From Elmis aenea (taxonomy: Eukaryota; Arthropoda; Insecta; Coleoptera; Elmidae), in contig OX393577.1 of NCBI GenBank assembly GCA_947652605.1, positions 67,294,108-67,358,107 on the forward strand: a stretch of 64,000 nucleotides of DNA, read 5' to 3'. The position numbers and the translations under genes are program-made. Below the pieces are notes generated by a model, which saw only the letters and a program-made list of their open reading frames with translations, was not told the origin of the DNA and did not search any database. Each line of letters begins with the position of its first letter. The first letter of the stretch is position 1. Positions 44,909 through 57,275 of this stretch are shown here, in pieces.

Positions 44909-47900
44909 CAATCACTTGGCTTTCATTGCGGTTTCTATAAAACTGTTTTCGCGCTGCTTCGTAAGCAAAATTATTTGATACTCTAAAACATATAATTGAA
45001 ATTAAAGTATAAGTTCAATGCTTTTTTAATTTTTGAAATAAGCTTAAATGAAGTAGAATTCGATTAAATCACATAAAGTTAGTTTTCGGTTAAGATTAGA
45101 CTTTCTTACATCCCTATCCCGGAACCAAGCCCAATTAAATTTAATTTTTTTAGTTAAATTTATCTATAACTACTGAAAAACGGTAGCTGCAATTATTGTT
45201 GATTTTAATTTCGTCTGATCAATCAAATATCCGGCCCCAATAAAAAAAATCATGTCTTCCTTTCTCTTTGCTTCAAGAACTCTAACAATATTTGGCTTTG
45301 TTGAATTATCGGCAACTTTGCGTAACACAATCGTATTTTTATTGGTCGTATAGCAAAAACCTTTAATTATTGTAGCTTACAGGATGTTTGTTGTTATAAA
45401 TAATTCGCTGGAGTTTTTGAGTGTATCAGACGACAAAAAATGCGGTAAATATTTTAGTTACCGGTTTCACAGGCGACTCAGTTAAGTTGTTTGAATACTT
45501 TCCGAAATTTTTACTAGATTTTAAAATGTAATTTTTCTGGTTTTCGGTTTCGTCTCAGGAATTTTATTAACTTTATGATATCGTAAAGTGGTTTAAAAAC
45601 ATGTGTACGCATCTGTCTATGACAAATTTAACTTACGTTGAAAATACCAAAGTATCGTAAGCAGGTAAACAACACCATGCATAGCTTTGCTAATAAGACG
45701 ATAGGCTAATCCAGTCAAAAGGTTTTAAAATATTTCAAAAATCCATTTTTTAATACGTAATTCGTGTATGAGCATCATTTTTCAATTACATATTAATTAA
45801 ATAATGTACAGTTTAGAACATTTTGGTTACTTTGATTATATCATACTAATGGAGAATAAAATATACAGACATTTTGGATCATCTTAGTGTTAAAATCGTT
45901 AGTAAGAGCATAAAAAATAATGTGTGTATAAAGTTTGAAAATTGTTTTATATTTTAGTTCAATAGACTATTGTAATTTAAACAATTTAAAGATACAAAAT
46001 TGTTACTTATTGTGTACACAACACATCCACAAAGTTTTAATTCGATTTCCTTTGATTCAAATTTCCAAAACAATAACATTTTGAAAGGAATCTGTGCATA
46101 ACATAACTTATAAAAATGTCCCTAGGCTCATCTTGGTCGCCCACAGCTGATTACGAGATATTTTCCAGGCCAATACTTTGCTTATGGGATTCAGAATTCT
46201 GGTATTAGGATCACAGAAACGAGAGGAGGCTCATCGTTGATTTTTAGTACTAGTAAAATTGGGTTTCTTTAAGTTGGCCATACTGACATCAAAACGTAAA
46301 CATCTCCCAGCTGATTGCATTTTTGAATTTTTCACAATAATTTTTTGATAATTATTTGATCGATCTGGGTGTAGATAACTGTTTTTTAGCTTGAAAATTT
46401 TATTTCTATGATGTTTCAAAGCAATTGCTTTAGTTTTAAAGTATTTTTTGCTCATGAAAGTTTTTTAATCATATTTTCTACCATCTTAGGGTTCATAATT
46501 ATTATTTAGGGTGTGTTTTACTTGTGTATACAGTTTTGCATCAATTGCTATAAAACAAATCCATTTTTCCTTGTATAAAATCAAGATTGCACCTACTACA
46601 TTTTTTAAAAAAGCTTATCGTAGCAACGTTATAATCTTCAAAATCGATTACATTTTGACAGTTAATTTAAGGTATCTTGTTTTTGCATCTAAGCTTCAGA
46701 ACACTATTATCAAAGCTTCGGATGTAATGAACTTAATTAAAAATATAACAATATATTACTCGTACATTTTTGGTTGGATGAAGTGAATCGTACAATTTTT
46801 AAGTTTGTATACAGAGTGTTCAAAACTAATGGTATTTCTAGGACATTTCGGTAATTACAATTAATAGCTACAAACTGTTTTATTCTCCATGGCTTCTGTT
46901 TTCAGCTAGATTCATTAGTTTTATTTTGCGAGTTCATAAAAAAACTAAAATTGACGATTCTAAAATTAAACCATAACTTCTTTATTTAAAAAAAAAAACA
47001 TAAAGGTTTCAGATTTTCACTTAAACGAAGAATCTTCCTGCAAATTCTTAATCCTTAAATCACATCAAGTAAGTCTAAACTGGATCTTCTACAATTCAAT
47101 TAAACTTATCTTTTCGTAATTTAACGACTTTGTGGACACTTTAACTCGACTTCTTACACATAATTAATAAAATTACTGGATGTAGGTTATTATCAGTTGA
47201 CAAAATCACGTTGCTAAGCACTGTAACAGGTTTGTAAATGTTATATAAACAGGAAGAGAGCAGACGCAGTTCTTTTCCTGGATAACTAATGTAGCTGAAG
47301 TTAACAATGAGAAGACAACTATGTTTATCGTACTGCAGTGGCAATTGTTTGCTTACTACAATTCCTTTTGACATGCAAGCAAGTGCTTACTGATCTTGCC
47401 GCGTGTTTTACATCAACAATGTCGTTACATCATCAGTACAGCGCATAAATTGATCCTGTTGTAAAAATTGAAGGTAATTGTTTGTAAGGGAATTCCCAAA
47501 TTACTTGTCTCTTAACAGCAGATACAGGGTCGTTTGAATTTGAGGAACTTTGGGTAATTTCTGTTAATTTTAGTCTTGAAAGAAATTTTCCAAGCATTAT
47601 TAATTTAACAATTGTTTTAAAAAACTTTAAAAAAATATTTGTTTTCTATGTCTCAATCTCAATCTATAAGCTATGGCAGTTTCTCAGTTGTTAGCTACCA
47701 TATTACTTTGTATGTCCATTCATCATCATTCAATTTCTTGTAGATATTGCATCTGCACTTCATGCTCCTAATTCCTTCTTGTTCAACTCTTTGCCACCCA
47801 ATTTCATATACTTTTGGGCTCTTTTACACCCAATATTTTGCTGTTTTCGGCCGGAAACTATTACCCCATCCAAGTATAACAAAATACATCAAATTATGAC

Positions 47901-48685
47901 TTTGATTCCATGCGTCAGTGATTCGCTAAGTGTGGTCTTTGGACCACCAGTCTTCTCACAGACCCTCCAGGGTGCTTGAAAGAGATTAACATCACAAACG
48001 CTAATTCTTTGACACCGAATTTCAGCTAAGTTTTTCCTAACATTTTTTGCGTGCTAAAATCAAGCCAAAGGAAATTAGAAACGCGTGTTGGATTATTTAA
48101 CTAACTTAAAGGTATTTATAATCCGCAAGAACGGAGCCATCGAAATTACAGAAGCCCATTACATTTTTTGCCTTACAGAAGCGGCGCTATTGGATTAAAT
48201 ATCCTTTTCCTGTAACCAACAGGATGTTTATGTAGCTATAATAAGTGTAACATGTAAAAGATGGGCATTAATTAAAGTTGTTTGGATTGAAAAAACCGGA
48301 TCTGATTGAAACCGGCAGTAATTATGATAGAAATACAGTAGATTATTTTATTTTTCTCGACATAATTCTTGCTTTCTATTTTTATAAACCTAATTTATAT
48401 TTATCACTGTAATGTGACAATTGTAGCTCAGGGTACAAACAAATAAATTATAAAACATTTATTTAGCTAGTATCAGAAGATTAACAATAAATTATTAGAG
48501 GAGTCAGTCATACATTACTAAAACAATACTTTTTATAGGAGTTGTTTGTTTATGATTCGTTCACGTTCAACGTAAATTGTCAAAATTGTATCGATAGCTT
48601 GAGAATCTACTTCATAAGCAGCTAATGTCGGAGAAAACATTTTAATTAATTTAATCCTCACTAAAGAATCATATTTTCATTAGCA
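44909..48685. other. AT-rich intergenic DNA, nothing recognised
   Basis: No supported gene in 3.8 kb. A possible decayed repeat end ACAGAGTGTTCAAAAC lies near 46811. Open frames such as 46511-46786 and 47779-47979 have no recognisable motifs. Confidence 0.45.
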
Positions 48686-48800
48686 ATAATAAGAATATCA
48701 TACACCAACACAGCCAAATACCTCGGCTTAACACTTGACACAAAACTTCGTTGAAAAACTCATGTCAGAAAGAAAAAAGAGGAGTTAGGTATTGGATATC
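48686..48800 (+). pseudogene. Jockey-clade RT fragment
   Basis: The plus strand reads NTAKYLGLTLDTKLR, stop, then THVRKKKEELGIGYPKMYL. This is the Jockey thumb-region signature also seen at 18370-18810. Only about 40 residues remain. Confidence 0.65.
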
Positions 48801-49502
48801 CAAAAATGTATTTGTACACCTAAGTTAACCATGAGCTGTAATCAGTATCTACTATTACAAATACCTTACACCTTAGAGTAGAAACGTAAAAAATTATATA
48901 CATATAATCTTTTTTTTTAAATACCATTCCTTACAACATTTTTATAATTATAAATTTGTAATAAAAACATAATCTTCAACTTAAGACCTTATTTTGTTGT
49001 TTCGGCGTTGTTTTTTCAGCAAATTATCTCAGCTATTTTTCCTTTCTATACGTCCAGTTTATTGAAAGAGCATTAAAACAAATGTTAAATATTTATGGAT
49101 AAGAAATTGCAGTTTATCTTAGCACAACAAAGTTTATTAATGCTCATTTCTAATTAATGATTTTGTTCAGTTAGTTTCATTAAGTGTCGCAGTTTATATA
49201 ACAAAAGCAACAGTTTAATTAATGGCAGACATTATTTGTTATACACACGCGTAATGAGCTCCATTATTTACCATCACAAGACGCTCGTCTGCAAATTTAT
49301 TTTATTCTATGATTAATGGTCGCAATTTGATATGAATTTGTAACAAAAACAGCGCTAATTTTATAGTTTCGTGTTTGTAATTACCGTGTCTAACGCTTTG
49401 TCCGTTATTCGTTTTGCGAACGCTATTCCAAACCGATAATAACTTCATAGAAGATCGTCCAGAATTAGCTGTTTGTGTATTACATGTTCCGTCAGACTAT
49501 TA

Positions 49503-50250
49503 TACAGGGTGATGCAAATTCAAGATCCATCATGAATGTGTCACGAATCTTAAAAGCTACAAAGATGCTATATTTGGGGCAAAGATATGTCTCTTAGTGC
49601 TGAATTATAATCTGAGATGAAAAATTGCTATGGCTCTCTAAGTTGAGAAGTTATTAACGAAAAACTTTTCGTTTAATTTTTGTCTTTAATAGTTTTTTGG
49701 TGAATAACTTTTGATGTAAAAGAGTTATGACAATTTAATTTTTAAATGTAACCTTAGCAACAAATTATGTAGCTTAAAATGATTGGACGTAGCCAGTTAA
49801 CTATTAAAATGGAACTAAAAGACAGCAAAAGCGTCTAGTGTTGTCTTTCCACATTCCTGTTAGACGGAAGCGGTCGTGGAGACTTGTTACATGAATTCAG
49901 TTAAATTTATTTCGCCAATATATCGCAAAGTGCAGACATAAAGGTATTACTTCTTGACACGAACGGGATCATAAAAAATTCAAACTATAATAATGCGACC
50001 GCTTTTTGCGGCACGTAGTCAAACCTGTTGTGACCATTACAGACATTGACAAGTACCCTAGACTCGCTGTAATAAATTTGTCGGAAAAACCTCTTTTCTA
50101 GGGTCTATTGATTACTGCAATATTAAATACAGGGTGTACCAAATCCAAGGCTCAACATGGAGATCTCGCTTGCGTTAGGAGCTGCACCGCTGCAGCCGTG
50201 AACAGCTCAAAACTTTTCCCTTAATTGTAAAATTCTTCCATTCTCGGACC
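49503..50250 (+). repeat. Two same-orientation ACAGGGTG repeat ends
   Basis: ACAGGGTGATGCAAATTCAA at about 49505 and ACAGGGTGTACCAAATCCAA at about 50130 are followed by similar TCATCATG/TCAACATG. They look like the left ends of two copies of one repeat family in the same orientation. The intervening sequence has no ORF. Right ends are not identified. Confidence 0.5.
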
Positions 50251-50259
50251 TAGATTGCC

Positions 50260-50530
50260 TAAAATCTTTTGTTACTACCCCCGACCACCTACTCCGCGGT
50301 TGGCCTCCTTTTCTCTTCGTGCCTTTCATTTTTCAGTGGATCTATCATCTTGTCTTCTGTTAATAAGTCCTCGCCATCCTTATCTTTGTATTCTTGCAAT
50401 TGTTATTTTTTTGTTTACAATACATTTTTGTAACTTCTTAATTTGTTCTTCTTTTCCACCAACTCCCTTTTTTTATTACTTAGTATATTCTTCCATGCTC
50501 TTTTTCCATTCTTCCAGGTTCGTCCAAGTT
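50260..50530 (-). pseudogene. Possible decayed non-LTR fragment
   Basis: The minus strand shows YKDKDGEDLLTEDKMI, like the spacer just before the RT domain of RTE-type elements, and GTKRRGGQPRSRW, like a polyprotein tail, in different frames. The composition differs from the AT-rich surroundings. Weak evidence. Confidence 0.35.
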
Positions 50531-50544
50531 CCGCATGCACATAA

Positions 50545-50827
50545 GATTTTTGAGAAGAATAAAAGAATGCAGACTAATTGATAAGATTAACAATGATAAA
50601 ATAAGAAAAAGTGTATGAGTCAAAGACATAAAGAAAAAGATGAATACATCTACAAAACATGCCAGGAAGCAGGTACGCAAAACTGACATGGAAACGAAGT
50701 TTGATGAAAAAGGAAGTAGAGGAAGACCAAAAAAAAAAGGAAAAACGAAATAAGACAAAGACTAGAAGAAAAAGGAGTCAGCTGGAGAGATGTGCCCCAG
50801 TTAGCCAATCATAGATAGAGATGGAGA
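50545..50827 (+). pseudogene. RTE family-A C-terminal fragment (left half of a chimera)
   Basis: In shifted frames: FLRRIKECRLIDKINNDKIR, then MNTSTKHARKQVRKTDMETK, a GSRGRPKK motif, and a segment ending in GVSWRDVPQLANHR-like sequence near 50815. It is the family-A tail but lacks the family-A 3' end; at 50828 it switches to a different RTE family. Confidence 0.7.
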
Positions 50828-51038
50828 CGATATTAATAGCTGGGTAACACACAAAAGAAAAGAATGGAATGAACATATTAATAGGATGGACGGCGGGAGA
50901 ATAGTAAACATCGCCCGCGATAAGGAGCGTTGGACGTCCTAGGAAAAGATGGAGCGACAACCTCAACGTAGAGCAATAGGCAAGTGGATGAAGAATAAAC
51001 AGGCAAATCGCCTATAGTCAAAAAGGAAGAGGAAGATG
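50828..51038 (+). pseudogene. RTE family-C 3' end (right half of a chimera)
   Basis: From CGATATTAATAGCTGGGTAA the sequence follows the 3' end of the full-length element at 55757-55980, including AGATGGAGCGACAACCTCAA and AATCGCCTATAGTCAA and ending in a degenerate GAAGAGGAAG tail. A deletion of about 18 bp removes GTCTCCACTGGGACGC-like sequence. The join with family A is seamless. Confidence 0.8.
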
Positions 51039-52920
51039 AACTCCAAGATAAAAAATGTACAAGTGCAACCAAGAAAAAAATTGCTCTATTTTCCATTAAT
51101 CTTCACCATTTAGAATACCATAAAAAAATGAAGTTTTTTTTAGAATCCTCAAAAGTCAAAAATTTTGACCCACAAACTTACCATTTTAAAGATCTCTCTT
51201 ATGGACCACAAACAATAGACATACTGTATACTAATCAAGACGACTTTTTAAAATTAAAACACCGAGTGAACTATATAATTGCATTAGAATCTAATTCCTA
51301 TAATTATAGGTTTAAAACTGCAGATAAAATAAATACAAAAATAAATTTTTATCTAAGCTACGCCCGTTTCTTATTCCTTTAATGAACGCTCCAATTAGAA
51401 AAAAAAAAGGTATAAAAAGCAGTTTAGTCACGATCTTCAGTCAAAAACCAGCTTTAACTGTTTATCACCTCCGTCTTACGTGTGTGCAACTGCAAGCTTA
51501 TAATAACGTTAATGTTAATCTAATTTAATGTTGGATCCAGATTGCTAATCACCAAATTCACTCAACTAGCCGAATAAAATTGGGTCCTGAGGCTAAATGT
51601 CCATTAGCTGTTATCTTGTATTGATCAAAAAGATCCCAGCTTCACATTAGATAAACACAGATCAAGTTAATTAGATACATTCCAGATATTAAGAAGTAGG
51701 TAATACGAAATGGGACATTTTTTTATTGTTTGTGAAGATATTTTTTTAAAAAAGGTAAAAAAATAGTTGAGATAGGAACTTGTAATATGAAATAGAAATA
51801 AATTTCTATTGAGTTAAGAGTAAGTTTTGTTGAGTTTCCATCGTTTTAAAAATAATAACTAATTTTAAGATTCATTTATACTCTGCAACAGTATTCAAAA
51901 CCTTGCATTGATATTTATAAACAATTATATTGATCCATGTTTAAGTTACTGCAGTTTTAATTTAAATATAAATACTTAAACAGTTTAGCTAAGAAATCAC
52001 TAAACTTCTGTTTAGGAAGAATACCTTGTTGAAGAAAACCTTTATCAGTTTCAAAACTCTCCTCTCTTCGTCATTGAACAACTTTTGTGTCAAAAAATTA
52101 TATTATCTACCGAAAAACAACGCGGTAGTCTTAATATTATTATACATTTTCCTTAAAAAGCGATTGTGCGAAAAACTAAAATCTAAAATATAAGTTTTCC
52201 TGGATCTCCGTATTTCATCAAGTCAATTTTTGCTATCAACATAATCTTACTGTATTTTTTACAAAGTAGGTATGATCCAAATCAAAACTAAATAAAAGCT
52301 CAAGATACATCATACGAATTTACAATAATTTATGCGCCAAGCAGATAAGCTGACACTTCCCATGTTCGATATTTCGTATGATAAGCAAAATATTTGATGC
52401 CTAAAATGATTAACTTTTTTTTAAATAGACGAATTAATTACCTTCAGTGATAATTTAAGCATTTTTGAATAATTTAATTCTTAAAAACGATGTAGAAAGA
52501 TTAGCTTTCCGGTTTCTTTATTTCCGTTCGCAAAATGATTTCGAATTATTTTTGCATAGTTCGGTTGTGTTGAAGAAACAAATAGTTTTTTGTTCATCCT
52601 GTTTGTAGAAAAAAAAAAACAATATGTAAATATTAAAAATAAAGTTGTAAGTATGCAATATAAAACAGTTTGACATAAACGCTAGAGCACCTGATCAATG
52701 TTTATTGTTGAAGAAGGTTTACATGAATATAAAAATATGTCTGATAAATGTTTGAATCGTTTAAAATTTTGTTATAAAGCCCTATTTGTTGAAAAGAGAA
52801 TTTTCTAAAATAGTTTCAGTGCCCCTGTTTCTTCATCGAGAAATGACATACTCGTATCAATTTGCTTATTCATTCGCAGCTAGTATAAACGTTCTTCAAA
52901 AAAAGAACAATTTTACCCAT
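51039..52920. other. AT-rich intergenic DNA, nothing recognised
   Basis: No supported gene. The 84-codon frame at 51128-51382 starts with a real ATG (MKFFLESSKVKNFDPQ) but matches nothing I recognise and lies in AT-rich DNA; I do not call it a gene. Confidence 0.4.
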
Positions 52921-52970
52921 AAGTTTAAAGTTTAAAGAACTACGCCTGCATGATCGTTGGGTGGATTGAG

Positions 52971-53048
52971 TAGCTCAGCGGTTATGTTGCCGGTCCTAAG
53001 CCCGGATAAAGGAGGAAGGTTCTTAGGTCAGGTTAGCTCCCTACCTGA
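52971..53048 (+). promoter_or_regulatory. tRNA-like internal promoter and hairpin in RTE 5' UTR
   Basis: TAGCTCAGCGGT at 52971-52982 matches the Pol III A-box consensus closely. GGTTCTTAGGT at 53018 is a weak B-box candidate at tRNA-like spacing. Just after it TCAGGT (53028-53033) and ACCTGA (53043-53048) can form a 6-bp hairpin. Whether it drives transcription is unknown. Confidence 0.4.
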
Positions 53049-53111
53049 GGTAAAAAGGTTAAATATGCTCACAGAACCGGAAACTTGCCTCGGACCAGGA
53101 CTGATATACCT

Positions 53112-55922
53112 ATGACGACCCACGCGAGAAAACGGATAGCGAGATGGAAAAAGAGAAATCTATTGCGCTTTGCTACTTGGAACGTAAAATCATTTAACAA
53201 TAAAGACCAAGAAATAATAAAAGAACTAACGGAGAACAAAATCGATGTCTGCGCACTACAAGAAACCAAAAAGAAAGGGAGAGGCCAAAGAATGTATGCA
53301 GAATACATAGTAATCTATAGCGGAGTAGAGAAGCATGAAAGGGCAAAAGAAGGAGTTGCCTTGGCAATCCATAAGAAATACCAAAACTGCATACAGGAAT
53401 GTAAATACATATCCTCACGAATACTAGTTGTTAGAATGAAATCAGAAGATCGAAGAATAAACATATTGTCAATCTATGCACCTGAAGATAATAAACCGCA
53501 ACATCAAAGAGAATTTTTTTTTGACCAACTTCAATCCGCAATGGACTCATTACCAAACGATCAACCGATCATCATTCTTGGAGACTTTAACGCCCGTATC
53601 GAAACTGAAATAGTGCCAGGAGTTAAACAAAGATTTAACGAAAATGTGCTTAACGATAATGGAGAAATGATGATAAATCTGTGTGCCTATAACGAATTGC
53701 GTATCAACAACACCTTTTTTGACCTCAAAAATCAATATAAGTACACATTCGCAAACACCAGGGGCCATAAATCAACAATTGATTATATTGTCACTAATAG
53801 ACACTTTCACCCGCTTCAAATACTGGAGGTTAGAACGCTAAATTCAGCAGACATAGGGAGCGACCATAGTCTTCTACTTGGAAGAATAAGAATGAACTTT
53901 AAGCCACCAAAAAAATCAAGATCTACGATACAAGAACATAAAATCAATGTAGAGTCATTATGGGACTCAACAATAAAAGAACTCTATGATAGAAGACTAC
54001 AAGAAAAAATCAAGGTAAACTCAATCACAGACAGGGACGACGTCAATCTAGCGTGGGAAAAAATAAAAAACAACATTAAAACTGCTGCACATGAGGCACT
54101 GGGAACTAGAACCGTAAAAAAGAACCACATAAACACAAATAAAACACCATGGTTTTGTCCAGAAGTCAAGGAGAAATGCAAGGAGAAGAAACAAGCTTAC
54201 CTCACATATCGAACGCTAGGTACGCCACAATCATACAACAAGTATCGACGGATCAGGAATGAAACCAATGAATTAGTAAGACAGACCAAAAATCAATACT
54301 GGGAAATCTTCTCAAAACGCTTGGAAAAGGACTTTTATGGACTTCAAAAGCAGATTTGGCGGCTCATCAGATCACAGAGGAGAGAGGTTAACGAGTTGAT
54401 TGAAATAAACCACATAAAAAAAGAGGATTGGGTCAACTATCTAACGGATCTATACAGAGCACAAAACGAAGAAGAGGAACTAAACACACCAGAAATAGCT
54501 ATTAATGAAAACGCCCAAATTTGTAAATCCGACGTACAACTAGCTCTGCAGAAGTTAAAAAACAGGAAGAGCGCTGGACAAGACGGAATACCAAACGAAC
54601 TACTTAAATACGGCGGACGAGAACTAACACAAGAATTAACAACTCTAATTCAGAAGATACTATATCGACACAGAATCCCAGATGAATGGCGAACCAGCAC
54701 CACCATTCTTATGTTTAAAAAAGGAGATAAGAAAGTACCCTCGAACTACAGAGGTATAAATCTGCTGAGCACAACATTAAAGCTAACAACAAAAGTGTTA
54801 ACGAACAAAATTAACAGTTTCACTTCGCTGGCAGATGAACAACAAGGATTTAGATCAGGAAGATCCTGCACGGATGCCGTCTTTGTCATAAGACAAATAA
54901 CAGAAAAGTCAATTGAATACAACAAGCCAGCCTATATGTGCTTTATTGACTTGACCAAAGCGTTTGACCGAGTCCAACTAAAAGATGTTCTACACATACT
55001 TTATAATAGACAAATCCCATACAATATAATTAAGACTATAGAGAACATGTATGCAGCAAACCAAATACAGGCAAAATTAGATGAAGGACTTACTGAACCA
55101 ATACCAGTTGGTAGCGGTATCCGCCAGGGGGAGTCATTAAGCCCACTTCTCTTCAACATCATAATGGACGAAATTATACAGAAGGTCCGATCATTGAGAG
55201 GATACAAAATGGGAGATAGAGAGGTAAAAATTGTATGCTATGCCGACGATGCTGCACTCGTTGCAGAGAGTGAAGACGACTTACAAAGACTCTTACACTC
55301 GTTCAACTGTACAGCTAAATCACTTAACATGACAATATCTTCCACAAAAACAAAATGTATGACAACTTCAAAAACACCCTTGAGGTGCAAACTAGAAGTC
55401 GATGGAGAGGTTATCCAACAGCAAATGAAATTCAAATATCTCGGGATAGAACTTTCGGGCTTTGGCGATGTGGAAGCAGAGGTAAGGGAACAAACAACTA
55501 AAGCAACAAGGATAGCAGGATGTCTAAATAATACAATATGGTGCAACAAAAACTTGGGAATTGAGGCCAAGTCTAGAATCTACAAAGCAACAATTAGACC
55601 TATCATGACATATACAGCGGAGACCAGGCCAGAAACGTCAAAAACTAAAAGACAACTAGAAACAACAGAAATGAAAGTATTGCGCAGAATTACGGGTAAA
55701 ACACTTCTACACAGGGAGAGAAATGAAGAAATAAGAAAAACGTGCAAAGTAGACGATATTAATAACTGGGTAACAGACAGAAGAAAAGAATGGAATGAAC
55801 ATATTAATAGAATGGACGACGGGAGAATAGTAAAAATCGCCCGCGATAAGTCTCCACTGGGACGCAGGAGCGTTGGACGCCCTAGGAAAAGATGGAGCGA
55901 CAACCTCAACGTAGAGCAATAG
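53112..55922 (+). CDS. RTE polyprotein: APE endonuclease plus reverse transcriptase, intact
   Basis: 936 residues from ATG 53112; the frame opens after a TGA at 53046 and the first ATG is the one chosen. The APE-type endonuclease lies at about residues 18-262, with ATWNVKSF (W23), LQETK, ILGDFNARI (D158) and the final GSDHS (D251). A connector of about 220 residues is followed by the RT at about 490-770: FKKGDKK.PSNYRGINLL, GFRSGRSC, CFIDLTKAFDRV, GIRQGESLSPLLFNII, the catalytic YADD at residues 710-713, and thumb KYLGIELS. The tail has HINRMDDGRIV and GRPRKRWSDNL. The enzyme would nick chromosomal DNA and reverse transcribe its own RNA from the nick. No stop, frameshift or missing catalytic residue is visible. 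The length is normal for RTE. Confidence 0.95.
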   Translation: MTTHARKRIARWKKRNLLRFATWNVKSFNNKDQEIIKELTENKIDVCALQETKKKGRGQRMYAEYIVIYSGVEKHERAKEGVALAIHKKYQNCIQECKYISSRILVVRMKSEDRRINILSIYAPEDNKPQHQREFFFDQLQSAMDSLPNDQPIIILGDFNARIETEIVPGVKQRFNENVLNDNGEMMINLCAYNELRINNTFFDLKNQYKYTFANTRGHKSTIDYIVTNRHFHPLQILEVRTLNSADIGSDHSLLLGRIRMNFKPPKKSRSTIQEHKINVESLWDSTIKELYDRRLQEKIKVNSITDRDDVNLAWEKIKNNIKTAAHEALGTRTVKKNHINTNKTPWFCPEVKEKCKEKKQAYLTYRTLGTPQSYNKYRRIRNETNELVRQTKNQYWEIFSKRLEKDFYGLQKQIWRLIRSQRREVNELIEINHIKKEDWVNYLTDLYRAQNEEEELNTPEIAINENAQICKSDVQLALQKLKNRKSAGQDGIPNELLKYGGRELTQELTTLIQKILYRHRIPDEWRTSTTILMFKKGDKKVPSNYRGINLLSTTLKLTTKVLTNKINSFTSLADEQQGFRSGRSCTDAVFVIRQITEKSIEYNKPAYMCFIDLTKAFDRVQLKDVLHILYNRQIPYNIIKTIENMYAANQIQAKLDEGLTEPIPVGSGIRQGESLSPLLFNIIMDEIIQKVRSLRGYKMGDREVKIVCYADDAALVAESEDDLQRLLHSFNCTAKSLNMTISSTKTKCMTTSKTPLRCKLEVDGEVIQQQMKFKYLGIELSGFGDVEAEVREQTTKATRIAGCLNNTIWCNKNLGIEAKSRIYKATIRPIMTYTAETRPETSKTKRQLETTEMKVLRRITGKTLLHRERNEEIRKTCKVDDINNWVTDRRKEWNEHINRMDDGRIVKIARDKSPLGRRSVGRPRKRWSDNLNVEQ

Positions 55923-55996
55923 GCAAGTGGACGAAGAATAAACAGGCGAATCGCCTATAGTCAAGAAGGAAGAAGAAGAAGAAGAAGTTTAAAGTT

Positions 55997-57275
55997 ACAG
56001 TTTATTTAAAACGTTATAAGTGCATAAAGTGATAAGTTTTTTTAACCTTATCATGTACAACCATTGTAGAACTTTTTATAAATTTACTTGTCATCGCAAG
56101 GAAGTGAAATAATTCCATTGATTTTAAAATATAAATTTATATTTATGATTATAATATTCGTAGTTGTGTTCCTCCTTCGCAATTTCATCTGTTAACTGCA
56201 TCCACCAGGTGAGATATTTTTACAATCTAATTTTTTATGACGACATGTGTGTTGATAATTTCCTTTTATAAATCACAAGGAATTGAACGGATGCAGCAGT
56301 AATTCATAAATCAAAAAATATTTGACCAGTGTACACCTTCCATTTTAATATTAATTTGGGTATAATAAATAGCTTCCTAATTAATTTAATTTATACTTAT
56401 TTTTTATGTTTTAAAGCAAATTGTAAACCATTAAATTATTAATAGTTTTACAACTTTTCCTGCCGTTTGAAATTTTAAGACAAAATTAATCTGCATGAAA
56501 AAATCTGTGAAAGAAAATGCTTTGATTTTTCTAATTATTTTTTAGGAAGGTAATTTTGTTTTATTATTTGCTGTTTTTATTAAGTTTAAGTACAGAAAAG
56601 TGTAACTTAATTTATGCAGGACGAAGAAGGACAATGGAAGGCTTGTAATTTGCAGAATAAAAATTTAAAAAACTATTTGTGATAAAAAAAAATATATAAA
56701 CTTCCTCAGCAAATGCTGTTAAGCATATTTCCTTTTATAATTTTTTTTTCATTTGTATTGCCTTTTTAAAATAACTTAAATACAAGTTTACAAGTCGCTA
56801 CTGTTCTGTAAAATCGTGAATATAGACCAAATGCAAATGTATGTATTAATGCAGGCAATTTAAAAGCAAAATATCCTTTTCTAACCCGACTATCTTAAGA
56901 TGTTAGTTTGCCAACTTGTTAATCGATAAATTTGATTTAATACCTTAATCTGTTCTATCAGAGCATCGTTCAACGGCACCCACTCCATGCACTACATTAT
57001 AAACTTGTTCCTCCCACATTTTCTGGTTCACAGACAACCGTAGGTTCTATAAAAAGCCTCATATCAAATTCAGGAATTTAAGTAATTAAACAATTAGCTG
57101 TGCTGATCAAGTACTGAGCAGGTTTTATGGTGTTCCTGCCATGCACATTTGCAACAAACTTAACGTTCCTTACTTTTCAACGCAAGCTACAAACACAAGT
57201 AATTTTTAGTTCTGTAACCCTCTGAGTTTTGCAATTTTTTGGATAAGCTCTCGTTAAAAATTGTAATATATTTTC
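55997..57275. other. AT-rich intergenic DNA, nothing recognised
   Basis: No supported gene or repeat. Confidence 0.45.

Larger units (their letters stand above)
52933..55984 (+). mobile_element. Full-length RTE-type retrotransposon (family C), intact, with TSD
   Basis: A 3.05-kb element is bounded by AAGTTTAAAGTT at 52921-52932 and 55985-55996 (12-bp TSD). It has a short 5' UTR of about 180 bp with a tRNA-like motif, one long uninterrupted ORF and a 3' end GGCGAATCGCCTATAGTC followed by a (GAA)n tail. This is the compact layout and length of RTE-clade elements. A complete structure, an intact ORF with all catalytic motifs and an exact TSD indicate a recent and possibly still mobile copy. The 3' fragment at 50828 shows the family is repeated. 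Confidence 0.92.

Noticed and set aside
51128..51382. 84-codon ATG frame as a small protein gene
   Set aside because: Unrecognised, AT-driven composition, no promoter, splice or conservation evidence.
53069..55964. Minus-strand frames opposite the RTE ORF
   Set aside because: Shadows of the 936-codon plus-strand ORF; the plus frame carries all domain motifs.
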